A stretch of DNA of 64,000 nucleotides from CADBRN01 sp050944685 (GTDB taxonomy: Bacteria; Bacillota; Clostridia; Lachnospirales; Lachnospiraceae): the NCBI GenBank assembly GCA_050944685.1, contig JBMNRP010000009.1, positions 1 to 64,000 on the forward strand. Reading direction: 5' to 3'. The translations under genes were made by a program, and so were the position numbers. Of this stretch, positions 53,936 through 63,900 are shown one piece after another. Each line of letters opens with the position of its first letter. Position 1 is the first letter of the stretch. The notes under the pieces are model-generated. The model was not told where the DNA came from. It searched no databases and worked only from the letters and a program-made list of their open reading frames with translations.

Positions 53936-54436
53936 TTAACGGGCATGGTTCAGACGGGTCTGCACCCAGAATGCTCCCATTGTCGATCCCGGTTCTTCGG
54001 TCTCATCGCGGGCGAGGTAATCTCCCAGACCGACGGACGCGGGATCCCATTTTTTTGCCTGCTCAACGGTTTCAAACTCAATTTCCGCGTACCAGAACTC
54101 GGTTTCCAGCCCCTCGTCCACGTGATTGACTTCCAGGTTCATGCCGTCCGGCAGACGGTAGGTGCGGCGTGTTTTCCGGATCAGAGGAATTCCGATCAGG
54201 TCTTCGATTTCTTCGAATTTCTCCTGTGGGATTTCGATCTCGATCTCTTTTCTGGCGATCGTCCCGTGGGATTTCAGGCAGAGAATGTAGTGTGTCTCTC
54301 CTCCCGACAGTTCCTCGCTGCGGATACGGACCGTGGGGTTCACCGTCACATAACCCTGTGCCATGTGATATTCCGCGGTCACAGGAAAATCCGCTTCCGG
54401 CCATCCGCTCACGTCCCATTTTCGTTCGATTTCCAT
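53936..54436 (-). CDS. CYTH domain protein (triphosphate tunnel phosphohydrolase family)
   Basis: 166 aa. N-terminal MEIERKWDV is the ExExK metal/triphosphate motif of the CYTH fold. Alternating charged strands follow (VRIRSEEL, YILCLKSHG, RKEIEIEI, TRRTYRLPDG, NLEVNHVDEGLE, YAEIEFET). Members hydrolyse inorganic triphosphate, ThTP or nucleoside triphosphates, and a few are adenylate cyclases. The exact substrate cannot be told from sequence. A ribosome binding site (AGGAGGCTG) precedes the start. Divergent from dinB. Confidence 0.88.
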   Translation of the reverse strand: MEIERKWDVSGWPEADFPVTAEYHMAQGYVTVNPTVRIRSEELSGGETHYILCLKSHGTIARKEIEIEIPQEKFEEIEDLIGIPLIRKTRRTYRLPDGMNLEVNHVDEGLETEFWYAEIEFETVEQAKKWDPASVGLGDYLARDETEEPGSTMGAFWVQTRLNHAR

Positions 54437-54473
54437 TTTTCAGCCTCCTGAAGAGAATCGGTTAACTGGAATT

Positions 54474-54504
54474 CTGTTCGGATGAACAGGATTGATGCTA
54501 TTAT
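54474..54504 (+). promoter_or_regulatory. dinB promoter with palindromic operator candidate
   Basis: CTGTTC-GGAT-GAACAG (54474-54489) is a perfect 6-bp inverted repeat covering the -35 position of a promoter whose -10 is TATTAT (54499-54504). It matches the CTGT-N8-ACAG spacing of proteobacterial LexA boxes rather than the Gram-positive GAAC-N4-GTTC. Confidence 0.5.
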
Positions 54505-54524
54505 AGCAGATAGGAGGATGCGCC

Positions 54525-55844
54525 ATGGATAAAATCATTTTTCATATCGATGTAAATTCTGCGTTTTTGTCCTGGTCCGCGCTGAAACGGCTTCAGGAGG
54601 ATCCCGCTTCGGTGGATCTGCGGACCATCCCTTCCGCGGTGGGCGGAGACGTGGAAATGCGCCACGGCGTCATCACGGCCAAGTCGATCCCCGCGAAAAA
54701 ATACGGCGTTACCACCGGAGAGCCGGTCGTCAAGGCGCTTCAGAAATGTCCGGAGCTGGTTCTGGTTCCGTCGGATTTTCCCACCTATCGGAAGTATTCG
54801 CGAAAATTCATCGCCCTTCTTCATGAATATACAGACCGCATCGAACAGATCTCTATTGATGAGGCATGGATGGATGTTACGGATCTGAAACCGAAAGACG
54901 AAAAGGAGAAGGGAGAAGGGGACAGTCCCTGGTATGTCCGCCTCGCCCTCGAGATCCGTGACGAGATTTACCATCGTTTCGGCTTTACGGTCAACATCGG
55001 AATATCCTGCAACAAGCTCCTCTGTAAAATGGCGAGTGATTTTGAGAAACCGAACCGCGTCCACACGCTTTTTCCGGAGGAAATACCGGAAAAACTCTGG
55101 CCGCTTCCGGTCGGCGAGCTGTTCGGATGCGGGCACGCCACGGCAGAGAAGCTGAACCGAATCGGCGTACATACGATCGGAGAGGCGGCGGCGACGGACC
55201 CTGAGGTTCTTCAGTCTCTTCTCGGGGAGAAGGGCGGAGCCTATATTTATGAGAGTGCGAACGGGATCGGGAGTGACCGGGTGAAGGCCGTGCGGGATGA
55301 GGCCAAGAGCTTCTCCAACGAGACCACCACGGCCTTTGACATTACCCCGGAGAATTATGAAAAAGAAGCTCCGCCGATCATCCGCATGCTCTCATACAAG
55401 GTCGCGGAGCGGCTGAGGAAAGCGGGATACCGCGCCAGTGTGATCACGGTGAGTGTGAAGACCGATTCTTTTCAGAGGCGGTCGCGCCAGACGAAGCTGG
55501 ATGCGTCTACCGACGGACCGGAGAAAATCCGCACCACGGCGCAGAAGCTTCTGGACGAGCTGATGAAAGGGAAGGGAGGCCTTTTTGAGAAGGGGCGGAA
55601 CATCCGTCTGATCGGCGTGGGCGGAACCGGACTGGACAACGGAACCTTCCGCCAGGTCGGTCTGGAAGAGGCGATGAAAGCTCTGGCGGGAAAGGCACGG
55701 AAAAAGGAGAACGAGGAGCGGTCCAGAAAACTGGAAGAGATGCAGCGCCGAATCAACAGCAAATTCGGGGAACATGCGCTCCGGAAAGGAGCGGAGCACA
55801 TGGACGGGAAAGGAGGAAGCGGGCGCTCCTCCTTCCCGTCGTAA
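54525..55844 (+). CDS. dinB: DNA polymerase IV-like Y-family polymerase
   Basis: 439 aa. AGGAGG lies 7 nt before ATG 54525. Palm motifs: FHIDVNSAFLSW (first catalytic Asp) and EQISIDEAWMDV (SIDE, second Asp and Glu). NIGISCNKLLCKMASDFEKP and HhH-like segments follow, then the little-finger domain. The Lys/Arg-rich end has KLEEMQRRINSKFGE. It performs error-prone translesion synthesis. The final codons overlap a G+C hairpin (about 55807-55838) without T-tract. Confidence 0.93.
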   Translation: MDKIIFHIDVNSAFLSWSALKRLQEDPASVDLRTIPSAVGGDVEMRHGVITAKSIPAKKYGVTTGEPVVKALQKCPELVLVPSDFPTYRKYSRKFIALLHEYTDRIEQISIDEAWMDVTDLKPKDEKEKGEGDSPWYVRLALEIRDEIYHRFGFTVNIGISCNKLLCKMASDFEKPNRVHTLFPEEIPEKLWPLPVGELFGCGHATAEKLNRIGVHTIGEAAATDPEVLQSLLGEKGGAYIYESANGIGSDRVKAVRDEAKSFSNETTTAFDITPENYEKEAPPIIRMLSYKVAERLRKAGYRASVITVSVKTDSFQRRSRQTKLDASTDGPEKIRTTAQKLLDELMKGKGGLFEKGRNIRLIGVGGTGLDNGTFRQVGLEEAMKALAGKARKKENEERSRKLEEMQRRINSKFGEHALRKGAEHMDGKGGSGRSSFPS

Positions 55845-55974
55845 AAAGGTTTCGCTTTCTTTGAGAATCTGTGATATCGTAGGTAGTAGCGTGGCGAAGT
55901 GAGGTGCCTGCGTTCCCTGCGCGGCGGACTTTGCTTTTCGTCCATTGATCATTCAGGAAAGAAGGGAAATTGAA

Positions 55975-57249
55975 TTGAGAGAAGAGACAAAATGTATTGA
56001 ATCCGGATATTCTCCGAAAAACGGAGAACCCCGGATGATCCCGATCATCCAGAGTACGACGTTTAAATACGATACCAGTGAAGAAATGGGCAAGCTGTTT
56101 GATCTGAAGGAGCAGGGATATTTTTATTCCCGTCTCCAGAACCCGACCTGTGATATGGTGGCAGCCAAGATCGCCGCGCTCGAGGGAGGCACGGCGGCCA
56201 TCCTCACGGGTTCCGGCCAGGCGGCCAGCTTTTTCTCGGTTTTCAATATTGCCGGAGCAGGTGACCACATCGTGGCATCCTCGGCGATCTACGGAGGCAC
56301 GTTTAATCTCTTTAATGTGACCATGCGCCGGATGGGGCTGGATTTCACATTTGTCGATCCGGACTGCAGCGATGAGGAGCTGGAGGCGGCGTTCAAACCA
56401 AATACGAAGGCCGTTTTCGGCGAGACCATTGCCAATCCTGCTCTGACGGTTCTGGATATCGAGCGCTTCGCGAAGGCGGCTCACGCGCACGGCGTTCCGC
56501 TTATCGTGGACAATACGTTTGCTACGCCCATCAACTGCCGCCCGTTCGAGTGGGGAGCGGACATTGTCACCCACTCCACGACGAAGTATATGGACGGCCA
56601 CGACGCGACCATCGGCGGAGTCATCGTGGACTCCGGAAATTTTGACTGGAAAGCCCACGCGGACAAGTATCCGGGCCTCACGACTCCGGATGAGTCGTAT
56701 CACGGTGTGACCTATGTGGATCAGTTCGGCCAGGGCGGTGCGTATATCACGAAATGTGTCGCGCAGCTGATGCGTGATCTGGGTGCGGTCCAGGCTCCGA
56801 TGAATGCCTATCTTCTGAATCTCGGTCTGGAATCCCTGGCGGTCCGCATGCAGCGCCACTGCGAGAATGCGCGGAAGGTGGCGGAGTATCTGCAGACCAA
56901 TCCGAATGTCAGCTGGGTCAATTATCCGGGACTTCCGGGAAACAAATATTATGAGAGGGCGAAAAAGTATATGCCGGACGGCACCTGCGGCGTCATCTCG
57001 TTCGGCGTGAAGGGCGGCCGAAGCGCGGCTGAGACGTTTATGAAGAATCTGAATCTCATTATCATTGCCACGCACGTTGCGGACGCACATTCCTGCATCC
57101 TGCATCCGGCCAATTCCACCCACAAGCAGCTCACCGACGAGGAGCTGATCGCGGCGGGCGTCGGACCGGATCTGGTCCGCCTCTCGGTGGGAATCGAAAA
57201 TGCGGACGATATCATCGAGGATCTGGATCACGCCCTGAAGCAGATCTGA
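55975..57249 (+). CDS. O-acetylhomoserine sulfhydrylase-type PLP enzyme
   Basis: 424 aa from TTG 55975, with GAAGGG 8 nt upstream. It reads (M)REETKCIESGYSPKNGEPR, matching the family opening. The TTG at 55945 lacks a site. Cys/Met-metabolism PLP fold type I: YSRLQNPT, SGQAASFF, VDNTFATP, and PLP-lysine motif HSTTKYMDGH. It most resembles homocysteine synthase, making homocysteine from O-acetylhomoserine and sulfide. Cystathionine gamma-lyase-like activities cannot be excluded. The 130-nt upstream gap has short hairpins but no SAM riboswitch that I recognise. Confidence 0.9.
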   Translation: MREETKCIESGYSPKNGEPRMIPIIQSTTFKYDTSEEMGKLFDLKEQGYFYSRLQNPTCDMVAAKIAALEGGTAAILTGSGQAASFFSVFNIAGAGDHIVASSAIYGGTFNLFNVTMRRMGLDFTFVDPDCSDEELEAAFKPNTKAVFGETIANPALTVLDIERFAKAAHAHGVPLIVDNTFATPINCRPFEWGADIVTHSTTKYMDGHDATIGGVIVDSGNFDWKAHADKYPGLTTPDESYHGVTYVDQFGQGGAYITKCVAQLMRDLGAVQAPMNAYLLNLGLESLAVRMQRHCENARKVAEYLQTNPNVSWVNYPGLPGNKYYERAKKYMPDGTCGVISFGVKGGRSAAETFMKNLNLIIIATHVADAHSCILHPANSTHKQLTDEELIAAGVGPDLVRLSVGIENADDIIEDLDHALKQI

Positions 57250-57305
57250 TCCGGCTTTTTTCAGAACTTTCTTCCGGAGAGAAAGATGAGAAAGATGCGA
57301 CAGAA

Positions 57306-57352
57306 AAAGCGCCGGCCCTGTGCAATAGCCTTTGCACGGAGACCGGCGCTTT
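57306..57352. terminator. Bidirectional terminator between convergent metY-like gene and pncB
   Basis: AAAGCGCCGG (57306-57315) pairs with CCGGCGCTTT (57343-57352), with inner stem CTGTGCAA/TTTGCACGG. On the plus strand CTTTGC follows. On the minus strand TTTTT follows. Confidence 0.8.
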
Positions 57353-57384
57353 CTTTGCATTTTCCGGCGGAAATACCGCTTTTC

Positions 57385-58845
57385 TTATTGTTGTTTTCTG
57401 CTCATCTCTTCGAACAGAGAGTTTTTCATATGGAAGAGGTTGTCGGAGAGATCTACATAGACCGCATGCGGATTGACGAATCGCTTTGACTCCTCCCAGA
57501 GCGTATCGAGCTCCTGTGTGCAGATGTCGCGGATCTCCATCGTTGACGGAGATTCGTAGCAGAGAATTCCGTCTTTGAAGATCGGGACGAGGAGTTCCCG
57601 CAGTTCGAAGGTGCCCGCCTCAAAGGTCGTTTTCTTCCATGTCTCGACCGGATCGAAAATGGTCAGATCCTGGTCCTCCGTAAATACTTCATCGACCAGG
57701 CAGATCAGATCGCCGCGGATCTTGCGGTCTCCCTTATCGTAGATGCGGTAGATTTTCTTGTTTCCGGGATTCGTGACCTTCTCGGTGTTCTCGGAGAGCT
57801 TGATTTTCGGAGAGAAATTCGCGTCGCCCTTGTTTTTGACGGCTGCCAGCTTGTAGACGCCGCCGAAGGCCGCCCAGTCGTAGGAGGTGATCAGCTTTGT
57901 GCCGACGCCCCAGGAGTTGATTTTCGCTCCCTGTTCTTTCAGACTGTTGATCAGATACTCGTCGAGATCGCTCGAGGCGGAGATGATCGCGTCTCCGAAT
58001 CCGGCCGCATCAAGCATCTCGTAGGCTTTTTTCGAGAGATACGCGAGATCGCCGGAATCGATGCGGATTCCGTAGCCCTTCATCGGAAGTCCGGATGCTC
58101 TCATTTCCCGGAACACTTTGATCGCGTTTGGCACGCCGGATTCGAGAACGTCGTAGGTATCCACCAGAAGGATACAGGCGTCCGGGTAGAGCTTCGCGTA
58201 CGCCCGGAAAGCGGTCAGCTCATCGGGGAAGCTCATAATCCAGCTGTGGGCGTGCGTTCCCTTGACCGGGACGCCGAACATTTTTCCGGTCAGAACATTT
58301 GAGGTGCCCACGCATCCTCCGATCACCGCGGCTCTCGCGCCGTACGTTCCGGCGTCCGGTCCCTGGGCGCGGCGGAGTCCGAATTCCATGATGCCGTCAC
58401 CGCGTGCCGCCTTGCAGACGCGCGTCGCCTTTGTGGCAATCAGAGACTCATGGTTCAGGATGTTCAGGATGGCCGGCTCCATGAGCTGGGCCTCCATCAC
58501 CGGGGCGATCACCTTGATCAGCGGTTCGCGAGGGAATACGACGGTTCCCTCGGGAATTGCCCAGATCTCACCGGTGAAGTGAAATCCGCGCAGATATTCC
58601 AGAAAATCTTCGTCAAAGATATTCAGACTGCGGAGATAGTCGATGTCGTCCGGAGTGAAATGCAGATCGCGGATATATTCGATGATCTGTTCCAGTCCGC
58701 AGCAGATCGCGTACCCTCCGTTGCACGGATTCGTGCGGTAGAACGCGTCGAAAACGACTACCTGATCCGACGGGTTTTTGAAGTACCCCTGCATCATGGT
58801 CAGTTCGTAAAGATCTGTGAGCAGAGTGAGATTCTGAGGTCTCAT
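57385..58845 (-). CDS. pncB: Nicotinate phosphoribosyltransferase
   Basis: 486 aa from the ATG at 58845 (MRPQNLTLLTDLYELTMMQGY), with GGGAGG 7 nt upstream on the minus strand. Family motifs: FDAFYRTNP, EFGLRRAQGPDAG, GTHAHSWIMSF with the phosphorylated-type His, LLVDTYDVL, RIDSGDLAYL, and SSDLDEYLI. It converts nicotinate plus PRPP to nicotinate mononucleotide in NAD salvage. It is of the longer Firmicutes-type PncB. Monocistronic. Confidence 0.96.
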   Translation of the reverse strand: MRPQNLTLLTDLYELTMMQGYFKNPSDQVVVFDAFYRTNPCNGGYAICCGLEQIIEYIRDLHFTPDDIDYLRSLNIFDEDFLEYLRGFHFTGEIWAIPEGTVVFPREPLIKVIAPVMEAQLMEPAILNILNHESLIATKATRVCKAARGDGIMEFGLRRAQGPDAGTYGARAAVIGGCVGTSNVLTGKMFGVPVKGTHAHSWIMSFPDELTAFRAYAKLYPDACILLVDTYDVLESGVPNAIKVFREMRASGLPMKGYGIRIDSGDLAYLSKKAYEMLDAAGFGDAIISASSDLDEYLINSLKEQGAKINSWGVGTKLITSYDWAAFGGVYKLAAVKNKGDANFSPKIKLSENTEKVTNPGNKKIYRIYDKGDRKIRGDLICLVDEVFTEDQDLTIFDPVETWKKTTFEAGTFELRELLVPIFKDGILCYESPSTMEIRDICTQELDTLWEESKRFVNPHAVYVDLSDNLFHMKNSLFEEMSRKQQ

Positions 58846-59102
58846 GATCATTCCTCCCAAAAAAGTGTTTTAATTCCACCTGACTGAAATCTTACCTGAA
58901 TTTGACAATCCGCACAGAATTGTACACCGCTGTTACGTTTTTTCGGGCCCGTCTGCCCGATGCTTCCGAATCAGTATTTAGCGAAAGTATAGCACTGCAT
59001 CCCCGAAAATACAATAATTGAGGATAACTTAACAATTTGTTTCGGAAAGAGAACGGGCGTGCATTCCGGGTCCGGAAAGAAAAAATATCAACGAAAAAAA
59101 GC

Positions 59103-59131
59103 TTGCATATCAGAACGCCATCCGTTATAAT
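59103..59131 (+). promoter_or_regulatory. Promoter of tRNA-Gln
   Basis: TTGCAT (59103-59108), 17-nt spacer, TATAAT (59126-59131). Confidence 0.85.
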
Positions 59132-59149
59132 ACATCCTGTTGTACGCAT

Positions 59150-59221
59150 TGGGCTATCGCCAAACGGTAAGGCAACGGACTCTGACTCCGTCATTTCCTG
59201 GTTCGAATCCAGGTAGCCCAG
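59150..59221 (+). tRNA. tRNA-Gln (anticodon CTG)
   Basis: 72 nt. The acceptor TGGGCTA pairs with TAGCCCA, giving the U1-A72 pair typical of tRNA-Gln. D-arm GCC/GGC, anticodon stem ACGGA/TCCGT, loop CTCTGAC gives CTG, T-arm CCTGG-TTCGAAT-CCAGG, discriminator G. CCA is not encoded. Confidence 0.95.
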
Positions 59222-59234
59222 CTCCAGGAGAGGA

Positions 59235-59266
59235 AAGCCATTGCAGAGATCTGCAGTGGCTTTTTT
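59235..59266 (+). terminator. Terminator of tRNA-Gln
   Basis: AAGCCATTGCAG (59235-59246) pairs with CTGCAGTGGCTT (59251-59262), loop AGAT, followed by TTTT. Confidence 0.9.
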
Positions 59267-59325
59267 CTTCCGCTCAATTTATAATGGTGACAGTATCGGT
59301 TCATCACAGAAAAGGGAAGAATACC

Positions 59326-60036
59326 ATGAAATATTCGTTTCAGAGCAGGGTGCGTTTCAGCGAGGTTGACGAAAATGCGGATCTTACGCTGACCGCCCTG
59401 ATAAATTACCTTCAGGACTGCGCAACTTTCCACGGAGAAGCCGGAAGGGTCGGGGTTTACTGGATCAAGGAGAACCGGAAAAGCTGGGTTCTGGCTTCGC
59501 TGAGGCTGCACATCCTTGAGTATCCGAAATTTGCGGAAGAGATCATTACGTCCACATGGGCGACCGGGTTCCGGAGTTTTCTGGGATACCGGGATTTCAC
59601 AATCGAGCGGCCGGACGGGACTCTGCTCGCGGCGGGGAAATCGGACTGGGTCTTTCTGGATCAGAAGACCGGAGATCCGTGCGAGGTCACGCAGGAACAG
59701 ATCGAAGGCTATGGAATTGAACCGCAGCTCGCTCTTGAGGATGTCTACGGAAAGAGAAAGGTCCGTCTCCCGAAGGAGGGGAAGTACGGAAATCCGTTTG
59801 TTATTCAGGAGAGTCATCTCGATACCAATCACCACGTCAACAACGGACAGTACATGGTCATGGCGCAGAATTATCTTCCGATCGGCTTTCATGTCCGGTC
59901 TCTGAGAGCGGAATACCGGAAGCAGGCATTTCTCGGGGACGAGGTGCGTCCGTTTGTTTCCGGAAAGGACGGGGCGTATATCATCGCTCTGCTGAGCCGG
60001 AAGAATGAGCCGTTTTTCATTGGAGAGTTTACGTGA
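59326..60036 (+). CDS. Acyl-ACP thioesterase family protein
   Basis: 236 aa from ATG 59326 with AAGGGAAGA upstream. The frame upstream of it is the tRNA. It has two hotdog-fold halves: the N-terminal one opens FQSRVRFSEVDENADLTLTALINYLQDCA, and the second contains the catalytic-type DTNHHVNNGQYM (Asn and His). Members hydrolyse acyl-ACP to free fatty acid and set chain length. It is cytoplasmic and first in a run with cvfB and dnaE. Confidence 0.9.
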   Translation: MKYSFQSRVRFSEVDENADLTLTALINYLQDCATFHGEAGRVGVYWIKENRKSWVLASLRLHILEYPKFAEEIITSTWATGFRSFLGYRDFTIERPDGTLLAAGKSDWVFLDQKTGDPCEVTQEQIEGYGIEPQLALEDVYGKRKVRLPKEGKYGNPFVIQESHLDTNHHVNNGQYMVMAQNYLPIGFHVRSLRAEYRKQAFLGDEVRPFVSGKDGAYIIALLSRKNEPFFIGEFT

Positions 60037-60088
60037 CGGCTGTTTGATGGCGGATGTGTCATTCATTCATACGCAAAGGATGTTATTT

Positions 60089-60931
60089 ATGCTGGAACTG
60101 GGGAAAAAACAGACACTTATGGTTATCCGGGAGGTCTCCTTCGGAGTTTATCTCGCGGAGCACCGCACGGCAAACAGAGAGGAGATGGTCCTGCTTCCCG
60201 CGAAGCAGGTTCCGGAAGGAACGAGGAGAGGGGATCCGCTGGAAGTTTTTCTCTACCGGGATTCGGACGACCGGCTGATTGCCACTACGAAGGAGCCCCT
60301 GGTCACACTGAACCAGGTCGCTCTTTTGAAGGTGAAGGACATCACCAGGGTCGGAGCTTTTCTGGACTGGGGTCTGGAGAAGGACCTTTTTCTTCCCTAT
60401 CACGAACAGAGGGGTCAGGTGAAAAAGGGAGACGAAGTTCTCGCCGCTCTCTACATTGATAAAAGCGGGAGGCTGTCCTCGACCATGAACGTCTACCCGT
60501 ATCTGAAAAAGCAGTCGCCCTATCAGATCGGCGATGAAGTAACCGGACGTGTCTACGAGATCAGCCGCAATTTCGGGGTCTTTGTGGCGGTCGAGGACCG
60601 GTACTCGGCGCTGATTCCGAAAAAGGACGCCCAGGGGCATTTTGTGCCCGGGGAAATCCGGAAGCTGCGCGTCACCGGCGTGCGCGAGGACGGCCGTCTT
60701 TTCGTGACTCCCAAGCAGAAGGCTTATCTGCAGATGGGACCGGATGCGGAGAAAATTCTCGCGGAGATGGAGAGACGGGGCGGAACCATTCCTTTTGACG
60801 ACAAGGCGTCGCCGGAGACCATTGACCGCGTCTTCGGGATTTCGAAGGCTGCGTTCAAGCGGGCAGTCGGCCATCTGATGAAAGAGAGAAAAATTCAAAA
60901 AAAAGACGGCATGCTGGTCCGGACAGACTGA
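60089..60931 (+). CDS. cvfB: CvfB-type S1-like RNA-binding protein
   Basis: 280 aa from ATG 60089, with AAAGGA 8 nt upstream. This gives the family opening MLELGKKQTLMVIREVSFGVYL. The ATG at 60005 lies inside the thioesterase gene and has no site. It has repeated S1-like OB domains (KDITRVGAFLDWGLEKDLFLP, GDEVTGRVYEISRNFGVFVAV) and a C-terminal winged helix (TIDRVFGISKAAFKRAVGHL). CvfB binds RNA and affects virulence-factor expression in Staphylococcus. The role here is not known. Confidence 0.9.
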   Translation: MLELGKKQTLMVIREVSFGVYLAEHRTANREEMVLLPAKQVPEGTRRGDPLEVFLYRDSDDRLIATTKEPLVTLNQVALLKVKDITRVGAFLDWGLEKDLFLPYHEQRGQVKKGDEVLAALYIDKSGRLSSTMNVYPYLKKQSPYQIGDEVTGRVYEISRNFGVFVAVEDRYSALIPKKDAQGHFVPGEIRKLRVTGVREDGRLFVTPKQKAYLQMGPDAEKILAEMERRGGTIPFDDKASPETIDRVFGISKAAFKRAVGHLMKERKIQKKDGMLVRTD

Positions 60932-60965
60932 CCGGAGCGGCGCAGGATTGGAGAATGGCGGTTTT

Positions 60966-63900
60966 ATGAGCTTTACACATCTTCATGTCCACACGGAATA
61001 TAGTCTGCTGGACGGTTCCAATAAAATATCGGAGTACGTTTCCCAGGTAAAAAAACTGGGGATGAACAGCGCGGCGATCACGGATCACGGCGTCATGTAC
61101 GGAGTGATCGATTTTTATAAGGCAGCCAGGGCGGCTGGCATCAATCCGATTCTGGGCTGCGAAGTTTACGTCGCCCCCGGCTCCAGACATGACAGAGAGG
61201 CGGGTTCCTCGGAGGAGCGGTATTTCCACCTCGTTCTTCTGGCGGAAAATAATGTGGGGTACGCGAATCTTGTCAAAATCGTGTCGCGCGGCTTTACGGA
61301 AGGATTCTATTACCGGCCGCGGGTGGATAAAGAGCTGCTGCGGGAATACCATGAGGGCCTGATCGCACTTTCTGCCTGTCTGGCGGGAGAGGTCCCGCGC
61401 CTTTTGCAGGCGGATCTCTACGACGAGGCGAAGAAGGCGGCGCTCGGATACCGGGATATTTTCGGTGAGGGGAACTTCTTTCTCGAGCTTCAGGATCACG
61501 GAATTCCGGCTCAGAAAGAGGTCAATCAGCAGCTGCTTCGCATGAGTCAGGAGACCGGCATCGAACTGGTGGCGACCAACGATGTTCACTACACGTACGC
61601 CGGGGACGCGGACGCCCACGATATCCTGCTCTGTCTTCAGACGGGAAAGAAGCTGTCGGATGAAAACCGGTTGCGTTACGAGGGCGGACAGTATTATCTC
61701 AAATCGGAAAAAGAGATGCGTGATCTGTTTCCCTGCGCGCAGCAGGCGCTGGACAATACGCAGAAGATTGCCGACCGGTGTCATGTGGAGATTGAGTTTC
61801 ACAATCTGAAGCTGCCGAAATTTGATGTGCCGGAAGGGTATACATCCTGGACGTATCTCCAGGAGCTCTGCCGGGACGGACTGAAAAAGAATTACGAGAC
61901 GGTCACCGATGAGCTGGAGGAGCGTCTGAATTACGAACTTGAGACCATTCACAAGATGGGGTACGTCGATTATTTCCTGATTGTCTGGGACTATGTGAAA
62001 TTCGCCCGCGATCACGGGATTCCGGTGGGACCCGGAAGAGGAAGCGCGGCGGGAAGTCTGGTTTCCTACACACTGGGGATCACGCAGATCGATCCCATCC
62101 GGTACAATCTTCTGTTTGAGCGTTTCCTGAACCCGGAGCGTGTCTCGATGCCCGATATTGACGTGGATTTCGGATTTGAGCGCCGCGGCGAGGTTATTGA
62201 CTATGTCACCGGAAAATACGGGAAGGACCGCGTGGTGCAGATCATTACTTTCGGTACGCTGCAGGCGCGAGGGGTCATCCGGGATGTCGGAAGGGTTATG
62301 GATATCTCCTACGCGCGGTGCGACACGATCGCGAAGATGATCCCGCAGGAACTGCACATCACCATTGACAAGGCTCTGACCATGAACCCGGAGCTGAAAA
62401 AACTTTACGATTCCGACGACGAGGTCCGGCACCTGATCGATATGGCGAAGCGGCTGGAGGGATTGCCGCGCCACACCTCGATGCACGCGGCCGGCGTGGT
62501 CATCGCCTCGAAGCCGGTCGATGAATTTGTACCGCTCTCGCAGGGTGCCGACGGGTCGATCACGACTCAGTTCACGATGACGACTCTGGAGGAGCTGGGG
62601 CTTCTGAAAATGGACTTTCTGGGACTGCGTACGCTGACGGTGGTACAGAACGCGCAGAAAATGGCAGAACGTTCTTCCGGAAAGAAGATCGACATGATGA
62701 AGATCGATTACAACGATCCGAAGGTGATGGCCATGATCGGAGCCGGGAAATGCGAGGGCGTCTTCCAGCTGGAATCCGCGGGTATGAAGAACTTTATGAA
62801 GGAACTGAAGCCGGCTTCCCTGGATGATATCGTGGCGGGCGTCGCGCTCTATCGTCCCGGCCCCATGGATTTTATCCCGCAGTATATCCGGGGGAAGGAA
62901 CATCCGGACCAGGTCACCTATGAGACACCGCTCCTCGAGCCCATTCTGAACTCAACGTACGGCTGCATCGTTTACCAGGAGCAGGTCATGCAGATCGTCC
63001 GCGATCTGGCCGGCTACACCTACGGGCGAAGTGACGTGATGCGCCGCGCCATGTCGAAGAAAAAGACGGAGGTCATGAAGCAAGAACGGGCGAACTTTGT
63101 CTACGGAAACGACGAGCTCGGCGTTCCCGGGTGCATCCGGAACGGAATCCCCGAACAGACCGCGAATCACATTTTTGACGAGATGATGGATTTCGCGAAG
63201 TATGCGTTTAACAAGAGTCATGCGGTCTCATACGCGTATATTTCGTTCCAGACCGCCTGGCTGAAATATTATTACCCGGTCGAGTTTATGGCCGCCCTGA
63301 TGACGTCCGTCATCGACAATCCGGGCAAGTGCGCGGCCTATATGATGCATTGCCGCGAGATGAAGATTGAGATCCTTCCGCCGGATATTAACAGAAGCCG
63401 CGGGAGCTTTTCCGTGGAGGACGGAAAGATACGCTACGGTCTGGCGGCCATCAAGGGCATCGGAAGGCCGGTCATGGACGCGGTTGTTTCCGAACGTGAA
63501 AAGAGCGGGGAGTTCCGTTCGCTGCGGGATTTCTGCACCCGCCTCTCCGGAAAAGTGGTCAACAAAAGGACGGTCGAAAATTTCATCAAGTGCGGGGCGT
63601 TCGATTGCTTCGGAGGCACCAGAAAGCAGTACATGCAGATCTATAACATGGTCATGGACCAGGTCGCCGAGGAAAAGAAAAACAACTTCGCCGGGCAGCT
63701 TTCCTTCTTCGACATGATGCCCGGCGCGCAGGAGATGTTCGATGTGAAGCTTCCGGACGTCGGGGAATTTGATGAGGAAGAGAAGCTCGCCTATGAGAAA
63801 GAGGTCGCGGGCATTTACATCAGCGGTCATCCGCTCCAGAAGTACGCGAAGCTTCTGAAGGACAATATTACGAAAGAGTCGACGGAATTCCAGCTGGACG

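Noticed and set aside
55845..55974. SAM riboswitch before the O-acetylhomoserine sulfhydrylase gene.
   Set aside because: Short hairpins are present but no S-box or other SAM-riboswitch core could be recognised.
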